From: Diploscapter coronatus
Lineage: Eukaryota; Nematoda; Chromadorea; Rhabditida; Rhabditidae
NCBI GenBank assembly: GCA_964036155.1
Contig: OZ038422.1
Location: forward strand, 42,369,201 to 42,433,200
Direction of reading: 5' to 3'
Length of the DNA: 64,000 nt
Below are positions 49,492-61,800 of the stretch, one piece after another. Below the pieces are notes generated by a model. It was not told where the DNA came from, made no database searches, and worked only from the letters and a program-made list of their open reading frames with translations. Positions within the stretch are counted from its first letter, which is position 1. Each line of letters begins with the position of its first letter. The position numbers and the translations under genes are program-made.

Positions 49492-52271
49492 ATGAATAAT
49501 TCAGCTAAATACGACGATGAAGATTCGCAAGTTGTTGTAATTACCGATCGATGTAAGTCATTTTGAAATTTCGAATTATTATTATTAAAAGACTCAATCC
49601 AACCGTAATGCTAATGGCAATGCTTAATAGTGAAATCCTCGTCTAATATTAATTGAGTTCTAAAGTTCACTTTTCAAGAATTCGGAATCGGAATAAATTC
49701 CGAGGACTAAAAATCGTAAAATTTCACAGGTTCTTATCCCGAGAATCGAATTCAGAACTCTGAACGCATTTGACAATAATTCGTAGTTTTTTTTTTTTTT
49801 TAATTTCTTAATTATCGCGTCTCTGTACAACAATCCTCATTTCAGACTATACCTTATACAACATTGAAATCCTAATTCACGGGTCTCCAATTCTTCTAGC
49901 ATTTTATTGCATCTATAAATTGTACCACAAAGAGCAAAAGCTGACCGAATTCGAGCGTATTTTGATGGCTCAACTTATCGTAAAATGCTGTTATTTCTTC
50001 ACATTTATTGCTGTGGTAAGTCTAAGAAATGCACACAGGGTAGGCCATACTTATAGCGTCACGAATTCAGCGCGTTACAAATTTTCTTGTAATATATTTT
50101 ATTATATTTCCGTTACAACATGACAACTATGTAACCTCGATATTTGCTTTCTTGTAATCAAGAAGAAATTTGAATACAACATCGGCCGTTGGGTAGAAAT
50201 TCCCGCAAGACAAATGAGTCGGCACCGTTATAAATATGGTTTACCATGTAGTTAACAAATATGAAATATTCAAGATAAATAATGATCACGTTTAGTTTTC
50301 CTTGATCATCCGATTCCATATTGATCAAATACCAGTGCCTGTCAAGTCATCTAAGATGGTAAATTAGTTTCTATCTTAACAACATAAAATCGATGGCTGG
50401 GGTACTCTTGTATCCCAAACGCTATTTCTTTCTTCTTTCTCGCTTTGGGACAAAATTATTCACTTGTGAAGCAAACGTACTCGCAGCCAAAATTGATCAA
50501 TTAAAGGGCGAACCATAATTGTTGCCCCATCAATCGGAATATTAATAGTGTTTCTTTTCTTTTTCTTTTTTAAATATTTTTACACAAAAAAATACAAAAT
50601 GTTAAACTTCGAAGTCTGATTTCTTTCGATTATTAACAAATTTGTAAGAAATCGTTAATTTGATTCAGTTTCAGTAAATTTGTAATGAAAGATGGGCTAG
50701 AATTATAACCCTCCATGTAGAAATAATACTTATGAAACCAAATTGGCATAAGAAGCTAATTTAATTAAATATAAAAAAAATTTAGGTAGCATTACATGTC
50801 ATAGTGTGCTTCAGTTGGATATTTTGTACGAGTTCAAAATTCATTTCCTTAGCCATCAATATTCATAGGGTGATTGTATTCTCCAAGTAAGATTTCATCA
50901 ATAACTGACACGAAAAGAACTATTTAGCACTGTAAATACGAAAAGTGTTCTTATAATTCGTATGACACTTTATCTATCATATATCCTCTATCTCCTATTT
51001 GCCTTTACGAGGCATGGCTATGATTTATATTATCAAGTCCATCAAGAAAAACAAAAATCTCCTCGGTATACAAAATATCGCGATATGATTGTAAGTAATG
51101 CCACTTTCATAATAATTTCATAAAAAGATTCATTTTGATTAATTGACACAAACTGACTCAAATAATGTTTAAGAGTAATACAAATTTGCAAGAAACACAA
51201 AATTCATAAATTTTAAATATTTCCAGTACGATATACACAAGCAAACGATTCTGGTTGGGAATATTGCACATACAATTATTCTCCTGGGGTCTTTCATGAA
51301 AATCAAGACTTATCTTGAAGAGTATCGAAATATGAGCGAGAAACTCAAGAAAATGGAAGCCAAAGTCAATCGGAAGCTATTTATCGGAGTAAGATAATCA
51401 AAGAATCAAACCACCTCGGCAAGAACTAAGAGCCAGCATTTTCGTGCGTAGTATGGGTGCACGAAGTTTCAATTATGAAAATTTCAAAGTCGAAGCTCGT
51501 GCACACCCAGTGTGCCCCACTTAAGCCAAATTTTCAGATAAAATCCTCATACCTACCCCTTTCTTATGTATCACTTCTCTTTACAAAAATTTTGCCTAGA
51601 GTTCTCCCACTCCTAAAATTGTTATTCTGGCTGAAAACCGCCTGATCTGCTAATAATATTTTTCTTCGAAATTTTTAAGCGGCAGTTTCTATATGACGAT
51701 CTGACAACCTGTTCGTTACTAAATGACGGACTTATCTTTCTTTTCCAAATGCTATTTCTTTCGAAAACTTGCAAAAAGAAATAACATTTAAGAAAGAAAG
51801 AAAAATGTCCGTCATTTAGTAAAAAAGGGCCGTCGTTTAGCTGTTGCCTTTTGAAACTGCATATGTTTAATTTTCAGATGATATGCGAAATAATAACCAA
51901 TAATGCGCTGACTTTTGAAATAATAAATCGACTTCGTCTAATGCATGCTGTTTGTGGTATCAGCTCGAATTATAGGAATAAATACCATCAAATTCTCGAG
52001 GTTTATAAAATAAAATCAAATATAAAAATTAAAAACAAGTTAAAATTGCTGATGAATAATTTTAGCTAGTAACAGGTATTATGACAGTATTTGGACCATT
52101 CTTTCAGCTAGGAACTCTATACTATGTCGTCCATGGAGTTATTCGGGTATTTTAGTCTATTTTTTCATGTTCATAAAATACTTTCAGAACGCGAATTTTG
52201 CGAAGTCGGCAAAAGTCGATGCTATAAAAGTTCGCCCTATAAGTATAATGCAGTCATCTAGTAATATCTAA
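49492..52271 (+). CDS. Seven-transmembrane receptor, probable chemoreceptor (8 exons)
   Basis: Exons 49492-49552, 49846-50015, 50786-50886, 50928-51090, 51227-51388, 51878-52000, 52066-52146 and 52188-52271 give an exact 314-residue frame. Hydrophobic spans include LIHGSPILLAFYCIY, CCYFFTFIAVVALHVIVC, MTLYLSYILYLLFAF, TILVGNIAHTIILLGS and FFQLGTLYYVVHG, with charged connecting loops. The exon layout, length and topology fit the nematode chemoreceptor superfamily. I cannot place it in a named Sr family; SLAINIHRVIVFS at the end of helix 3 takes the place of a DRY-like motif. It lies just upstream of an Srg-like gene in the same orientation, as is usual for clustered chemoreceptors. The intron 51389-51877 holds a short foldback repeat. 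Confidence 0.65.
51716..51823. repeat. Foldback repeat in a chemoreceptor intron
   Basis: actaaatgacggac (from about 51718) recurs in reverse complement as gtccgtcatttagt (to about 51821). The sequences inside also pair (tttcttttccaaatgctatt with aataacatttaagaaagaaa). The arms are about 45 bp around a small loop. It looks like a small MITE with decayed arms. Confidence 0.6.
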
Positions 52272-53092
52272 AGGGCTGATTTTCTTATTATGCAAGCATT
52301 TTAATGATTATTTTCTGTTTTATAACATGTGTGTAAATTGATATTTGCTGATATTTGAATTTATGATTAAACTTTTGTTACAAACAATTCGAAATCGTGT
52401 TTTGCAACCTCGTAGTGGTATTTCGGTTTCGTGAATTGAACCCAAGGACCCATCCACCCATATGGACTTCATTTGTATGCAGTATACTTTTTCCATTGTC
52501 CGACCCCGTAATCACGGCTAGTCGTTGAATGCCCCTTATAAATGTTCAGAAAGTGATATTTCATTGATTTTAGAAACACAAATTTAATTATAGACAAAGT
52601 GCCAGATTATCCTCCCAATCTCTAGTTTCTTGCATTTATGAACAACTAAACTAGTACATGAAGTTCCTAATGCATGACAATATTTGAAACCCATATAATG
52701 CGGTATTTATTATCAAATGATCAATGTCAATCAGTCACTCATATTATGTCATTTTGTAAACCCTAAAATGTCTATAATTCTCAGAATGACGACTTCCATC
52801 ATGATTCGGCACTTTCACTCTCATTTATTTTCGAATAAAATGAACAATAGTTCCATTTTACAAAACTGACTACAATACCTGACAGCGGAAGTTTCGACAA
52901 CAATTTCACATTTTCAATGATCTTGTCTAAATAAACCTATTGGAATTTGTATTGACGAGAGGTATATTTACGTCAATACCTTCCATTTATACTTGCACGA
53001 ACTTTACATTTTCTCCAATTATTGGCAAATTTTGATCAGCTCACTTTACTCCAATCGGCAGTTTCTTCTACTTAATTTTATAGGAAGTTAAT
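52272..53092. other. Intergenic region between two chemoreceptor-like genes
   Basis: AT-rich DNA without an exon. Near 52448-52472 lies a short match (reverse complement) to the hairpin at 28.4 kb. Nothing else is recognised. Confidence 0.35.
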
Positions 53093-54623
53093 ATGGAAAA
53101 TGCTGTCCATGGAAATGAATCATATCTCAATCTTCCTCCTTCCAAATTTGGTTTCTGGCCGTATGCGATTCATTTACTTTATGGAATACCTTCTATCGTT
53201 TTATACATAAAAACACTGATTGATATTATGAAGGGTCGATCCTACAAATATCTATTCTACAAATTCTTCGTGCTCGACGGATTTATCGTGGGTTAAAAAT
53301 TTATTTTTGAGCTTATTTTGTTCGCCAGAGATGGATGAAAGTCGAATTTTGCAGAATTTCATAACGGAATTCAATGCCGTCCATCCTCGGGTATATTTAC
53401 GGATTTTTTAAAAAATTTCAGAATATTTATGCATTTATTTGTGACATGGTGCTTCGATTCGTCGACCTAGGCCTGTATCCCCAACTCATAATCTGGATGC
53501 CCCTGGGCTATCATGTAACAATCATTTATTTCATCGTGCAATACAACACCTTTGTGCCTATCTTCTCCTTGCTGACACTCACTTTCAACCGATTCACTTC
53601 TGCCTTCTTTGGAGTTCGCTATGAAAGGGTAATACAACAATTTAATTTGACAAAAATCGTGATTCGGCTAGATAAGAGACCTATGATTTTTAAATAAAAT
53701 TCGCTATTTCAGTTCTGGCAAGATTATTGTAAATTATTTATTGTTATGATCTTCTTGTTACCGATCGTCTTTTCATGGCATGTTTTATTTTCCCAGGCTT
53801 ATTGGTCGTATCTCGAAATGGGAGGATTTGCAATTACCTATACTCACGACATATCTTGGGTACTGTAGATTGCATATGCAATTTTCGACTTTTATACCTT
53901 TTAGATAAGGAATTCAACGAACACTGTGATTGTGACGACGTTTGCCATGTTTCTAGGTGGATTTCTCACAATATGCACGATTATTCGGCTACATTTGATC
54001 AATTCGAAAGCGGTAAAAGCTGCCGAGAAATCGCTCTGCGTCATCACGGCTGTCATGATTGCATCGTTGAGTGGACAATGCATCATCGCTGTAAGTAAAG
54101 TGATTTATTATTAAATCCAGAAGCGATAAGAAATTGTTAAAAATAAGTTATCGAATTCTATCTAGTCTATTTTTAAATTGAAACAATATTACCTCGAAAT
54201 TTCCATTAATCTCCTAAGATTTCGTTTCTTAATTTTCGATAATTCGAGTTTCAGACAATTTGAATGTCATCCTTTTATCCTGAAAAATCTGGAAATTCAA
54301 TTTCTAACAAGTCTGAATCAGTATGGTCTGAAAATAGTTTTCGAAATCGTTACTTGAATCAAACTCCATCTCTCCTGACCAGAATTCTATCTATTTTACA
54401 AGCTACCCTCTTGCAGATATTCTTCTACTTCCAACCTTACGTTTCGTGGGGTAGCATTTTCTCTGGTTATTTCTTCATGTTGAGACCGTTTGCAGTCGAT
54501 TTGTCTCTATTAACTCCACCTTACATTATGTTATTCATGAAGTCCGCAAGGAAAGTTGCAAATTCGGACCAAGCGTCATTTCGATCATCACAAATTGTTA
54601 CTCGAACTAGGAGTAATATTTGA
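53093..54623 (+). CDS. Serpentine receptor, class gamma (Srg)-like chemoreceptor (6 exons)
   Basis: Exons 53093-53287, 53355-53390, 53422-53628, 53713-53859, 53905-54090 and 54417-54623 sum to 325 residues. The pattern is Srg-like: YKFFVLDGFINFITEFNAV after helix 1, LTLTFNRFTSAFFGVRYER at the helix 3 end, then FWQDYCKLFIVMIFLLPIVF. Seven hydrophobic segments can be counted and the last is followed by a conserved-looking PPYIMLFMKSA and a serine- and basic-rich tail. Srg receptors are mostly expressed in chemosensory neurons; the ligand is unknown. The second exon is only 36 nt. An aataaa lies 26 nt after the stop (54649-54654). Confidence 0.75.
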
Positions 54624-55558
54624 ATGATTTTGATACGTATGCGTGCAGAATAAAATGAGTTGAATTATTTGTGAAGTTTCGTATTTTCCTCGTCTGATCA
54701 TAATACAGTGCTGGTCAAAATTATAGTAGCATCATTTCAACACCGCATTTAAAATTCAATCGCAAGAATTTTGTAGGATTTTCATTCCAAGAAGGACAAA
54801 TATGTAAACCTATTGCTGGATAAGTATTCTCAAAGAATCTCGAGAGATATGAATCAAATGTCGAGCATTCTATTCAAACTTCACCACGACATAATAATGG
54901 ATGCTGCGATAATTATGGATCACTCTGTATTAGTAATTTCAGTGATGCATTCTGTATGCCAGCAATTAATTGCAGACTTTTCAATGTCCTACATCAAAAA
55001 TACAATTATTGATGATATTGAAGAATCTCAAGTTTACGTCTTGTGACAGTTTGTTATTTAGCTTATGCAAAAGCGTAGACTAGGTGTAAAATTAATTCAA
55101 AAGATAAACGTTTGAACAAGATACAATATTTTTGAAATGTCTTTTCAAAATATATAAGAAAAAATACTGGAATCGATTTAGTCCTATTCTTAGAGTTTAA
55201 ACATAACTTTGAAAAAGAACTCATTTGTACTATGATTACTATGTATTGAGTAATGATGCGTTGAATTTATGGTCGACAGGTTACTTGTGCGAACCTGTGA
55301 ATTGAATGCAACAAAGAAATATTGTGAAAAATGACGTGATTCAGCCACACTCATTACATCATGATTAGTAACGGTTTAGTCGGTGATTGCATTTTTAAAT
55401 ACACGACGAGACTGATTTCGCTCTTTACATTTTTCATGATTATCAGTGTTGGTTGCATTGATATTTAGCATCTATGCAATAAGTCTCGTTTAAATTAACT
55501 AGTTAAATTATTTGAAAAAAATTATTCTGAAATTTCATTTGAACCTTCGAATATTGCA

Positions 55559-55772
55559 ACAGTGGCGCATACAAATTTGGAACATTGCATGATTTTCGAC
55601 ATGTCGTGACTATGTACTTTCAATGGCCCAAATCTCCTTAAATTTTCCGCATTTACATTAGAGATGGTATTGAATGATTGATTTGCTAAGTTCCATCAAG
55701 ATTGCGCCATGAAAACGTTTCCAAGATAGTTAAAATATCATGCATTGTCCCAAACTTTTGTGAGTCAGTGTG
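55559..55772. mobile_element. Decayed Tc1/mariner-like MITE
   Basis: The left end acagtggcgcatacaaattt and, after reverse complement, the right end acactgactcacaaaagttt align. Both continue into gga/ggg-aca-atgcatg-like sequence (tggaacattgcatg against tgggacaatgcatg). The size is about 214 bp and no coding capacity is seen. The CAGTG-like ends point to a Tc1/mariner origin. Confidence 0.5.
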
Positions 55773-55830
55773 TAGGCTCTATAGATGTTAAGCGATTATA
55801 TTTTATTTCAGTATCAAATTACTTATCTTT

Positions 55831-55839
55831 GTTTTTCAG
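55831..55839 (+). promoter_or_regulatory. Probable trans-splice acceptor of the tyrosinase gene
   Basis: gtttttcag directly abuts the initiator ATG at 55840. It fits the nematode splice-leader acceptor consensus and supports this start codon. Confidence 0.5.
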
Positions 55840-58800
55840 ATGTTGCTCTGGTTATATCTACTGATACCAGTATTATTTGCTGTGAATGATGATAGATTTT
55901 TCGTAAATATACTTAATCAAAATGGTAATCCTTTATTTTTGACTCATTAATAATTAACATTTCAGTTTCAATTCAAAGCGTCCACGATAAAATATTTCAA
56001 CAGTTACTTGAATATGTAAAACATTTCGATAATGCTTAATTTTGAAAAAAATGAGAAACTTTTTCAGTTTAAACAGGAATGCGACGATAGTTCGCAAAAA
56101 TATTTGGAACGAGCTTGGGTATGCTTTGAGAGAATTCTCAAGAAATACCCGACGAGCGTGTTGCAAATGTGGGATGAAATTAGACCTGAAATCGAATATG
56201 ACGGCATAGAGGATAATGTAAGTGCTCTTTTCATTCCCATAATAGAAGTGATACAGGATGCGTTTAAATTATTGTCCCAATTCTATTTAATAGTTCGCCT
56301 CGCAAAAGCGATAAAATGGAACAATTTTAAATTGAAAATATCAGGAATGTTCGAAGTTTCAATCATTCAAAATTCGGAATCGGAATTTCGAACTCTTCTG
56401 ACAATATCCATACTACTTGCTTTGAATGAAATATCGTTCTTAGCTATAATTTTGAGCAAATATGATTCCAATTGCTAGCTAAATTCTTTTTAACTTGCAT
56501 AACTTTCACTGAAAATCGAAGAGTAATTTCGTGTATTCTGTAAATAGATGTTTTATTCAAATAGCGATTCTTTAGTTTTCAAAATCTAACCTATGCGATT
56601 TCTTATTCCCGTAAATAATAACGATTTAGACAATCACCTACGATCCTTGCGAAGAACCTGTACGTATTTACTCGAGTTAAAAATTAAAAATCTAATTTAA
56701 ATTAAATTAGGATTACGATACTCCACTTAACGACGGACCAGCATCATCAAACTGTTTGTATGCAAAACAGGAATCTACATTTAATATAGCTCCGCCTTAT
56801 TCAAATGCTCTACCCAACACTCTTCCATTCGAAATATCCACAACGAAACAACCTACTACTACCACCCGCACCACTCAAACCACTCGTACAGTTCCTCGCA
56901 CGACTTCACGACCTATTCCACCTCCTTCATCTCACAAGGCATTTGATTGCAATAAACTAACAGACCCACAAGATCGACATCACTGTCAGAAATTGAAGAA
57001 ATGGGACAAAGAGGCGAGGAAAATCAAAAAAGTCAAGAAACCCAGACATCCACCTGGAATCTCGCAAATGATCGCCTACCAAAGACCTGGTAAGATTACT
57101 TTAGGCATAATTACTGCGCAAATTTCCTTCTATTGCACATAAGAAATCTTATTCAATTTACAAGGGAACCTTGCCGAGTGTGTACTCGAATTTCCGGTCA
57201 AAACCCAGTTTTTTTTTATTATTCGATGAGGAAAAGTTATGCACATTTCAACCCAAAACCAACATATTTGGTGTTTACAAGTTAAATATATGCTAATTTA
57301 TCAATTTAGGAATTTTTTCCTTCGAAATTAGGTTTTTGAAATTTGTTTCTTGCGGTGCACAATTTTACTGCATCACAAACAGTTTTAATCGAGAAAAAAT
57401 CTCGAAGTTTGGGGCATTTCGAAATCAAAGTCGAACCTTGCACAGTCCTGGGTGCACAGAATGGTCTATAAATAGGACATTATTTTTGACTTACTCCGTA
57501 GTACATAATTTTCTAAACAGATTTGGCACTGATTGAAAGTCAGCTTCATGTATGCATGACCTTCGCCTGTGTCTGCGAGCATTTGGAGGATGTTGTCGTG
57601 AGAGATGGACAATGCTTCATGTACAACAAAACTCGGATTGAAAAGGCTATTAGGTTAATAATAATGATTACATCATTCTCTACCGTTGGACAACGGATCG
57701 GTACGGGGACGCAATAGGTCCATTTGCATTTACGAACAGTAATTCGAAGAACTGGTCATTCTCATCCGTATTTATTACGGACACTGATGAGAACTGGCCA
57801 GTTTCCTCCAGTCACTGCTTGTAAATGCAAATGGGCTCGTTGCGATCACGTACCGGTCCGCTGTCCAGTGGGTGAGTTATTGTTCATTAATATATGATAT
57901 GGTGAAAAGAAACTAATAAATTCCGAAAAAGCGATTTTCAGGAAAGAATATCGAACCTTAACAACTGAAGAACGAGAACTATTTCATGATACATTATGGG
58001 AAATGCATGAAGTGAGTAATTTTATTGGATATTCTTGAAATGCATAATTTTCAGAGTAGTGAATATCATCAATTCGTACGACATCACTTCAGGGCTGATA
58101 GATCTGGTGCTGCTCATGCTGTTAGTTAGTTTCTCAAATATCATCTTTCACATTTTGTTATTTTATACATTTGGGAGAAAGGTCTTTTGAAACCTGAAAA
58201 TATTCTTCGCCAGTCAACTCCCTAAATTTGACGACTTCAATCATATGATATGCTGATCATGCATATTTCATGAGGAAAAGTATTGCCAAAATTACTGACA
58301 GTTTCATATCCTTAGTGATTCATTGGTCAGCATTAATAAAAAAAATTGATTAATTCATGCTAGAAAAGAACCTTCTTATGCGATAAATATTTATATTCTT
58401 TTCTTATTTTCAGGGTCCTGCGTATCTTCTTTTCCACAGGGAATACCTCAAAAGATTCGAGCTGGCCCTAAGATCATACAATTTCGGAACAGCACTTCCA
58501 TACATTGACTGGTCGGAATACTGTACCATTTTATTATATGAATTATTTTAATTGTCTTAAGGACTCTGGACGACGCTCTTGATAACCCTGAAGATTCAAT
58601 TCTCTTCTCCGAACGTCTGCTAGGAGAAACGCCTGCAGATGGAGGATTCATCATGAACGGACGTTTGAAGGGTTGGGGTACGCTTGAGGTGGTTCAGTAA
58701 TTTTTATTTTTATCTGACTATTTTTAATTCAATCATCCATTATTTTAAAAATACAACCTCCGCTCTTCGCCCTTTGTGTAACGAGCTGATGGCGTATCAT

Positions 58801-61800
58801 TATTTCGAATTAGTGGAAGAGATTTTTTACTAGTCACAGATAAAAGTGGGGGTCGATTATTTATCACATTTGCAGCATTGGTATCACTGAACTAGTAAAA
58901 AAAATCCATTTTGCTTATTTTCTTCGGATTCGCAAAGAAAATACTTTTCACATGATCGTATTTTTTATTTCTGTTAATATTTGAAAACTTGATTTTTTCG
59001 CCTATTTTATAATCTCGCCCAGCAAAAATTAATAATCCGTTCCTAAAATATTATCATCGTGTATAATTGGAAAAAAATTTCTATGGAATTGTAAAAAAAA
59101 TCTCTAGATTAATTCAAACATCTCAGGATGATACGTAAAACTAAAAAAAATATCGATGCAATAAATTCCGCAGATGTTATGTATAATATCTCGTTCAGGG
59201 TAATGAGGGAGTTAAGCGAAAGCTTGGACAAATTATCAAAGGAACGGACAACAAATTCCGACCAACAAGCAGTGAAATGGTGGATCATTTCCTCAATTCG
59301 ACATCCATCGATCAAGTTTTCAGTTATTCATTTCCGGTTAGTCAGAAAAATGTGCAGAATCCTATACTTGTATGGTGTGCAAAAAGTCTGGGCCGCTTAT
59401 GACTTCTTCTTGAAAATTCATCGCTAAAATAAAGCCCACTAAAATTTCTAAAAGCTTGGATATGATCTTCTTCTATACTTATGCTATCTATCTGCGTAAT
59501 TTCATTTCAATCTCTTATGAATTTAATATTTTTATAGCATAAATTTTGAATGTGAAAATGGTTCAGACTTTTTGCACACGCTGTAAAAATGTTCAAATTT
59601 TGATAAATAGAAACATAAACTAAAAATCGATTTCTATTCTTTTTCAGAACCAAAATAGAAACTAGACCATTTATCGAAACAAAAATTCGAAGGTGGCAAC
59701 TTTCGTTCATCACTATCTATAGTTAACTTATCTATGTTATTTAGCAATGTATAAATAATTCAGCATGATAACTGTCCGTACAAAATGTCTATAGACAAAT
59801 TTGAACCAGAATACGCGTTCGGCAGACCATTCGCCTTTGTCGGAGGTTTTCCGCTTCTTCCTAACCAATTGCAACTTTTCTTTAAATTTTAGGTGACATG
59901 GACGATTTTAAGAAGGCCGGTAGCGATCCTTTGTTCTTCATGCACCATGCCTTCTTTGATAATCTCTTTGAGCAATGGCGCAAAAACCATTTAGTATCGA
60001 ATTATTTAGAAGAAAACCCATCATAAGGTTATCGTTTTTAGAATCTGGTTCGACATGGAAAGGGCTATCCAAACCATAACGATCTAAGATGCAGTTCATC
60101 AACACACTTTGTACACTTTTTAATGAATACCTTTCAAATTCTGTGTAATTTTAGAGCAATCAAACATTGCATCCATTTTTGCCAAAGAAGTGAGCAAAAT
60201 ACCCGTTTTTAGCTATGAAAACCAAGAATTCAGAATAACAGATGTTCTTTCGGATCCTTACACAGAGAATCTATACACATATGAGCCACGACCAACATGT
60301 TCTATATCGAATACGAATGGATGCAATTCAGAGTTAGTAAAAAGTGTTAAAGTTTTCTTTCCTTTTTTTTTTTTTAAATAAAACAGAAATTATGGTATGT
60401 CAGCATAGTGTAGTCGATGAAATGTTCGAATATGAAGTGAATCTTAAGAATCGGCTGGTTACCGAACAATTTGCTCGAAAATCCGAAATCGCGGAGAGCA
60501 TAGAGAGGTGGACATGAAATTTCTCTGACTGTCTATGACCTCGAATTTTCGAAGAGAAATGTGTTGCTAATCAAATGTTTCCGATTTGAAATTTATTTAG
60601 CAGGGCTGTCCCCAAGCATTGAAAAATCATGTCTATACCTATATTGAATCCAACATTTTATACCTTTTACCTATCTTAACTATGGACAGGTACAAATTTT
60701 GCCGTACCTGTTACCTGTGTGTTTTCCATAGTTAAGAGAAAATTCTGCATCTGTACCTTACCTGAGGGCGGCCTTGTTGTTTAGCAAAGTGAAATACTGT
60801 GCATTAGAAAAACTACAAAATTGTACTCTATTTCCGCGTTTTGATAGGTCGTGAAGAGACTCGGATACAAACACGATCAAATTTCCAACACATCCCTACG
60901 TGTGTATAGAAAATTATTATGAGTTGAAAATATCGAGTTCCACATATCTATTGCATCGGTCGAAGTAAGTCAAAGTTCGTGCGTTAAAGTGCGCCTTGCG
61001 AGAAATGCGCGTATGAACTATGCGCAAAGATGGAGACGCAGAGTATCAGAAAAAGAGATCGAGGAACAGTGGAAAGAGTAGTGCACAATTTGCTGTGCCC
61101 CTCGCCTTTTCTCGCTATTTTTCAACACTCAAACTTCTACTTAATTTGACAGCTACAATACCAGACAGGGTCGTTAAATTTTGCCACTCAAAGATTTCAG
61201 ATTTTTATTCTGTGACTTGTCTCGTCATGGCGCACCACGATGCTCTTCAAAGATCAGAGCTGGGAAGCAATGCGGAGGATACAAGAAAGGGGAGAATCCT
61301 TGCTATCGCGGATCATGTGAAAATGGAATTTGCAAGGAAGATGTAAAGAATAGCTTTTGCTTAAAAATGAATTATCGCAGCTCCTCGACTTTAGATATAG
61401 TACAGAAAAGAATACATATTTCATTCATCTTTCCTTAGTCATAATTTTGTTGCGACGCCGCGATAATTCATAACTCATTTCGATTCAAATAGTTGCTAAA
61501 TACCAAATTTTAGGAGTCTTATTCTCGTTCAAAAACGACCCATACCAAAAATAATATCACGAATGATGAACATGTAAGATGAACATCTCCAATTCTCTTA
61601 ATCTATGAAAAATACGACAGGAAAAGTGCTACAATCAACACCCATGTTGTGAACCTTGGGCAATTGAAGGGCAGTGCCAGTCAAATCCAAGCACAATGAA
61701 TAAAGACTGCTCTGCGAGTTGTGGGAAGTGCTTACCAAAGGCCTATACTTTATCAGATGGTATAGATTCGCATCCTATTCAGAAATTTTGTCAACTTTCG

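Larger units (their letters stand above)
54624..55839. other. Intergenic region with Tc1/mariner-like remnants
   Basis: No gene is supported. At 54704 the sequence tacagtgctggtcaaaatta resembles the terminal repeat of Tc1-type transposons, but a matching right end was not found. A MITE-like inverted repeat lies at 55559-55772 (own entry). An open frame at 54813-55046 lacks splice partners or motifs. The region ends at a strong acceptor (gtttttcag, 55831-55839) directly before the tyrosinase ATG. Confidence 0.45.

Noticed and set aside
53388..53425. Continuous open frame across a chemoreceptor intron
   Set aside because: The short intron 53391-53421 has good gt and ttcag borders and its removal gives the Srg pattern.
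54813..55046. 77-codon open frame between receptor and tyrosinase
   Set aside because: No motif, no transposase signature and no exon partners; the stretch between transposon remnants is probably non-coding.
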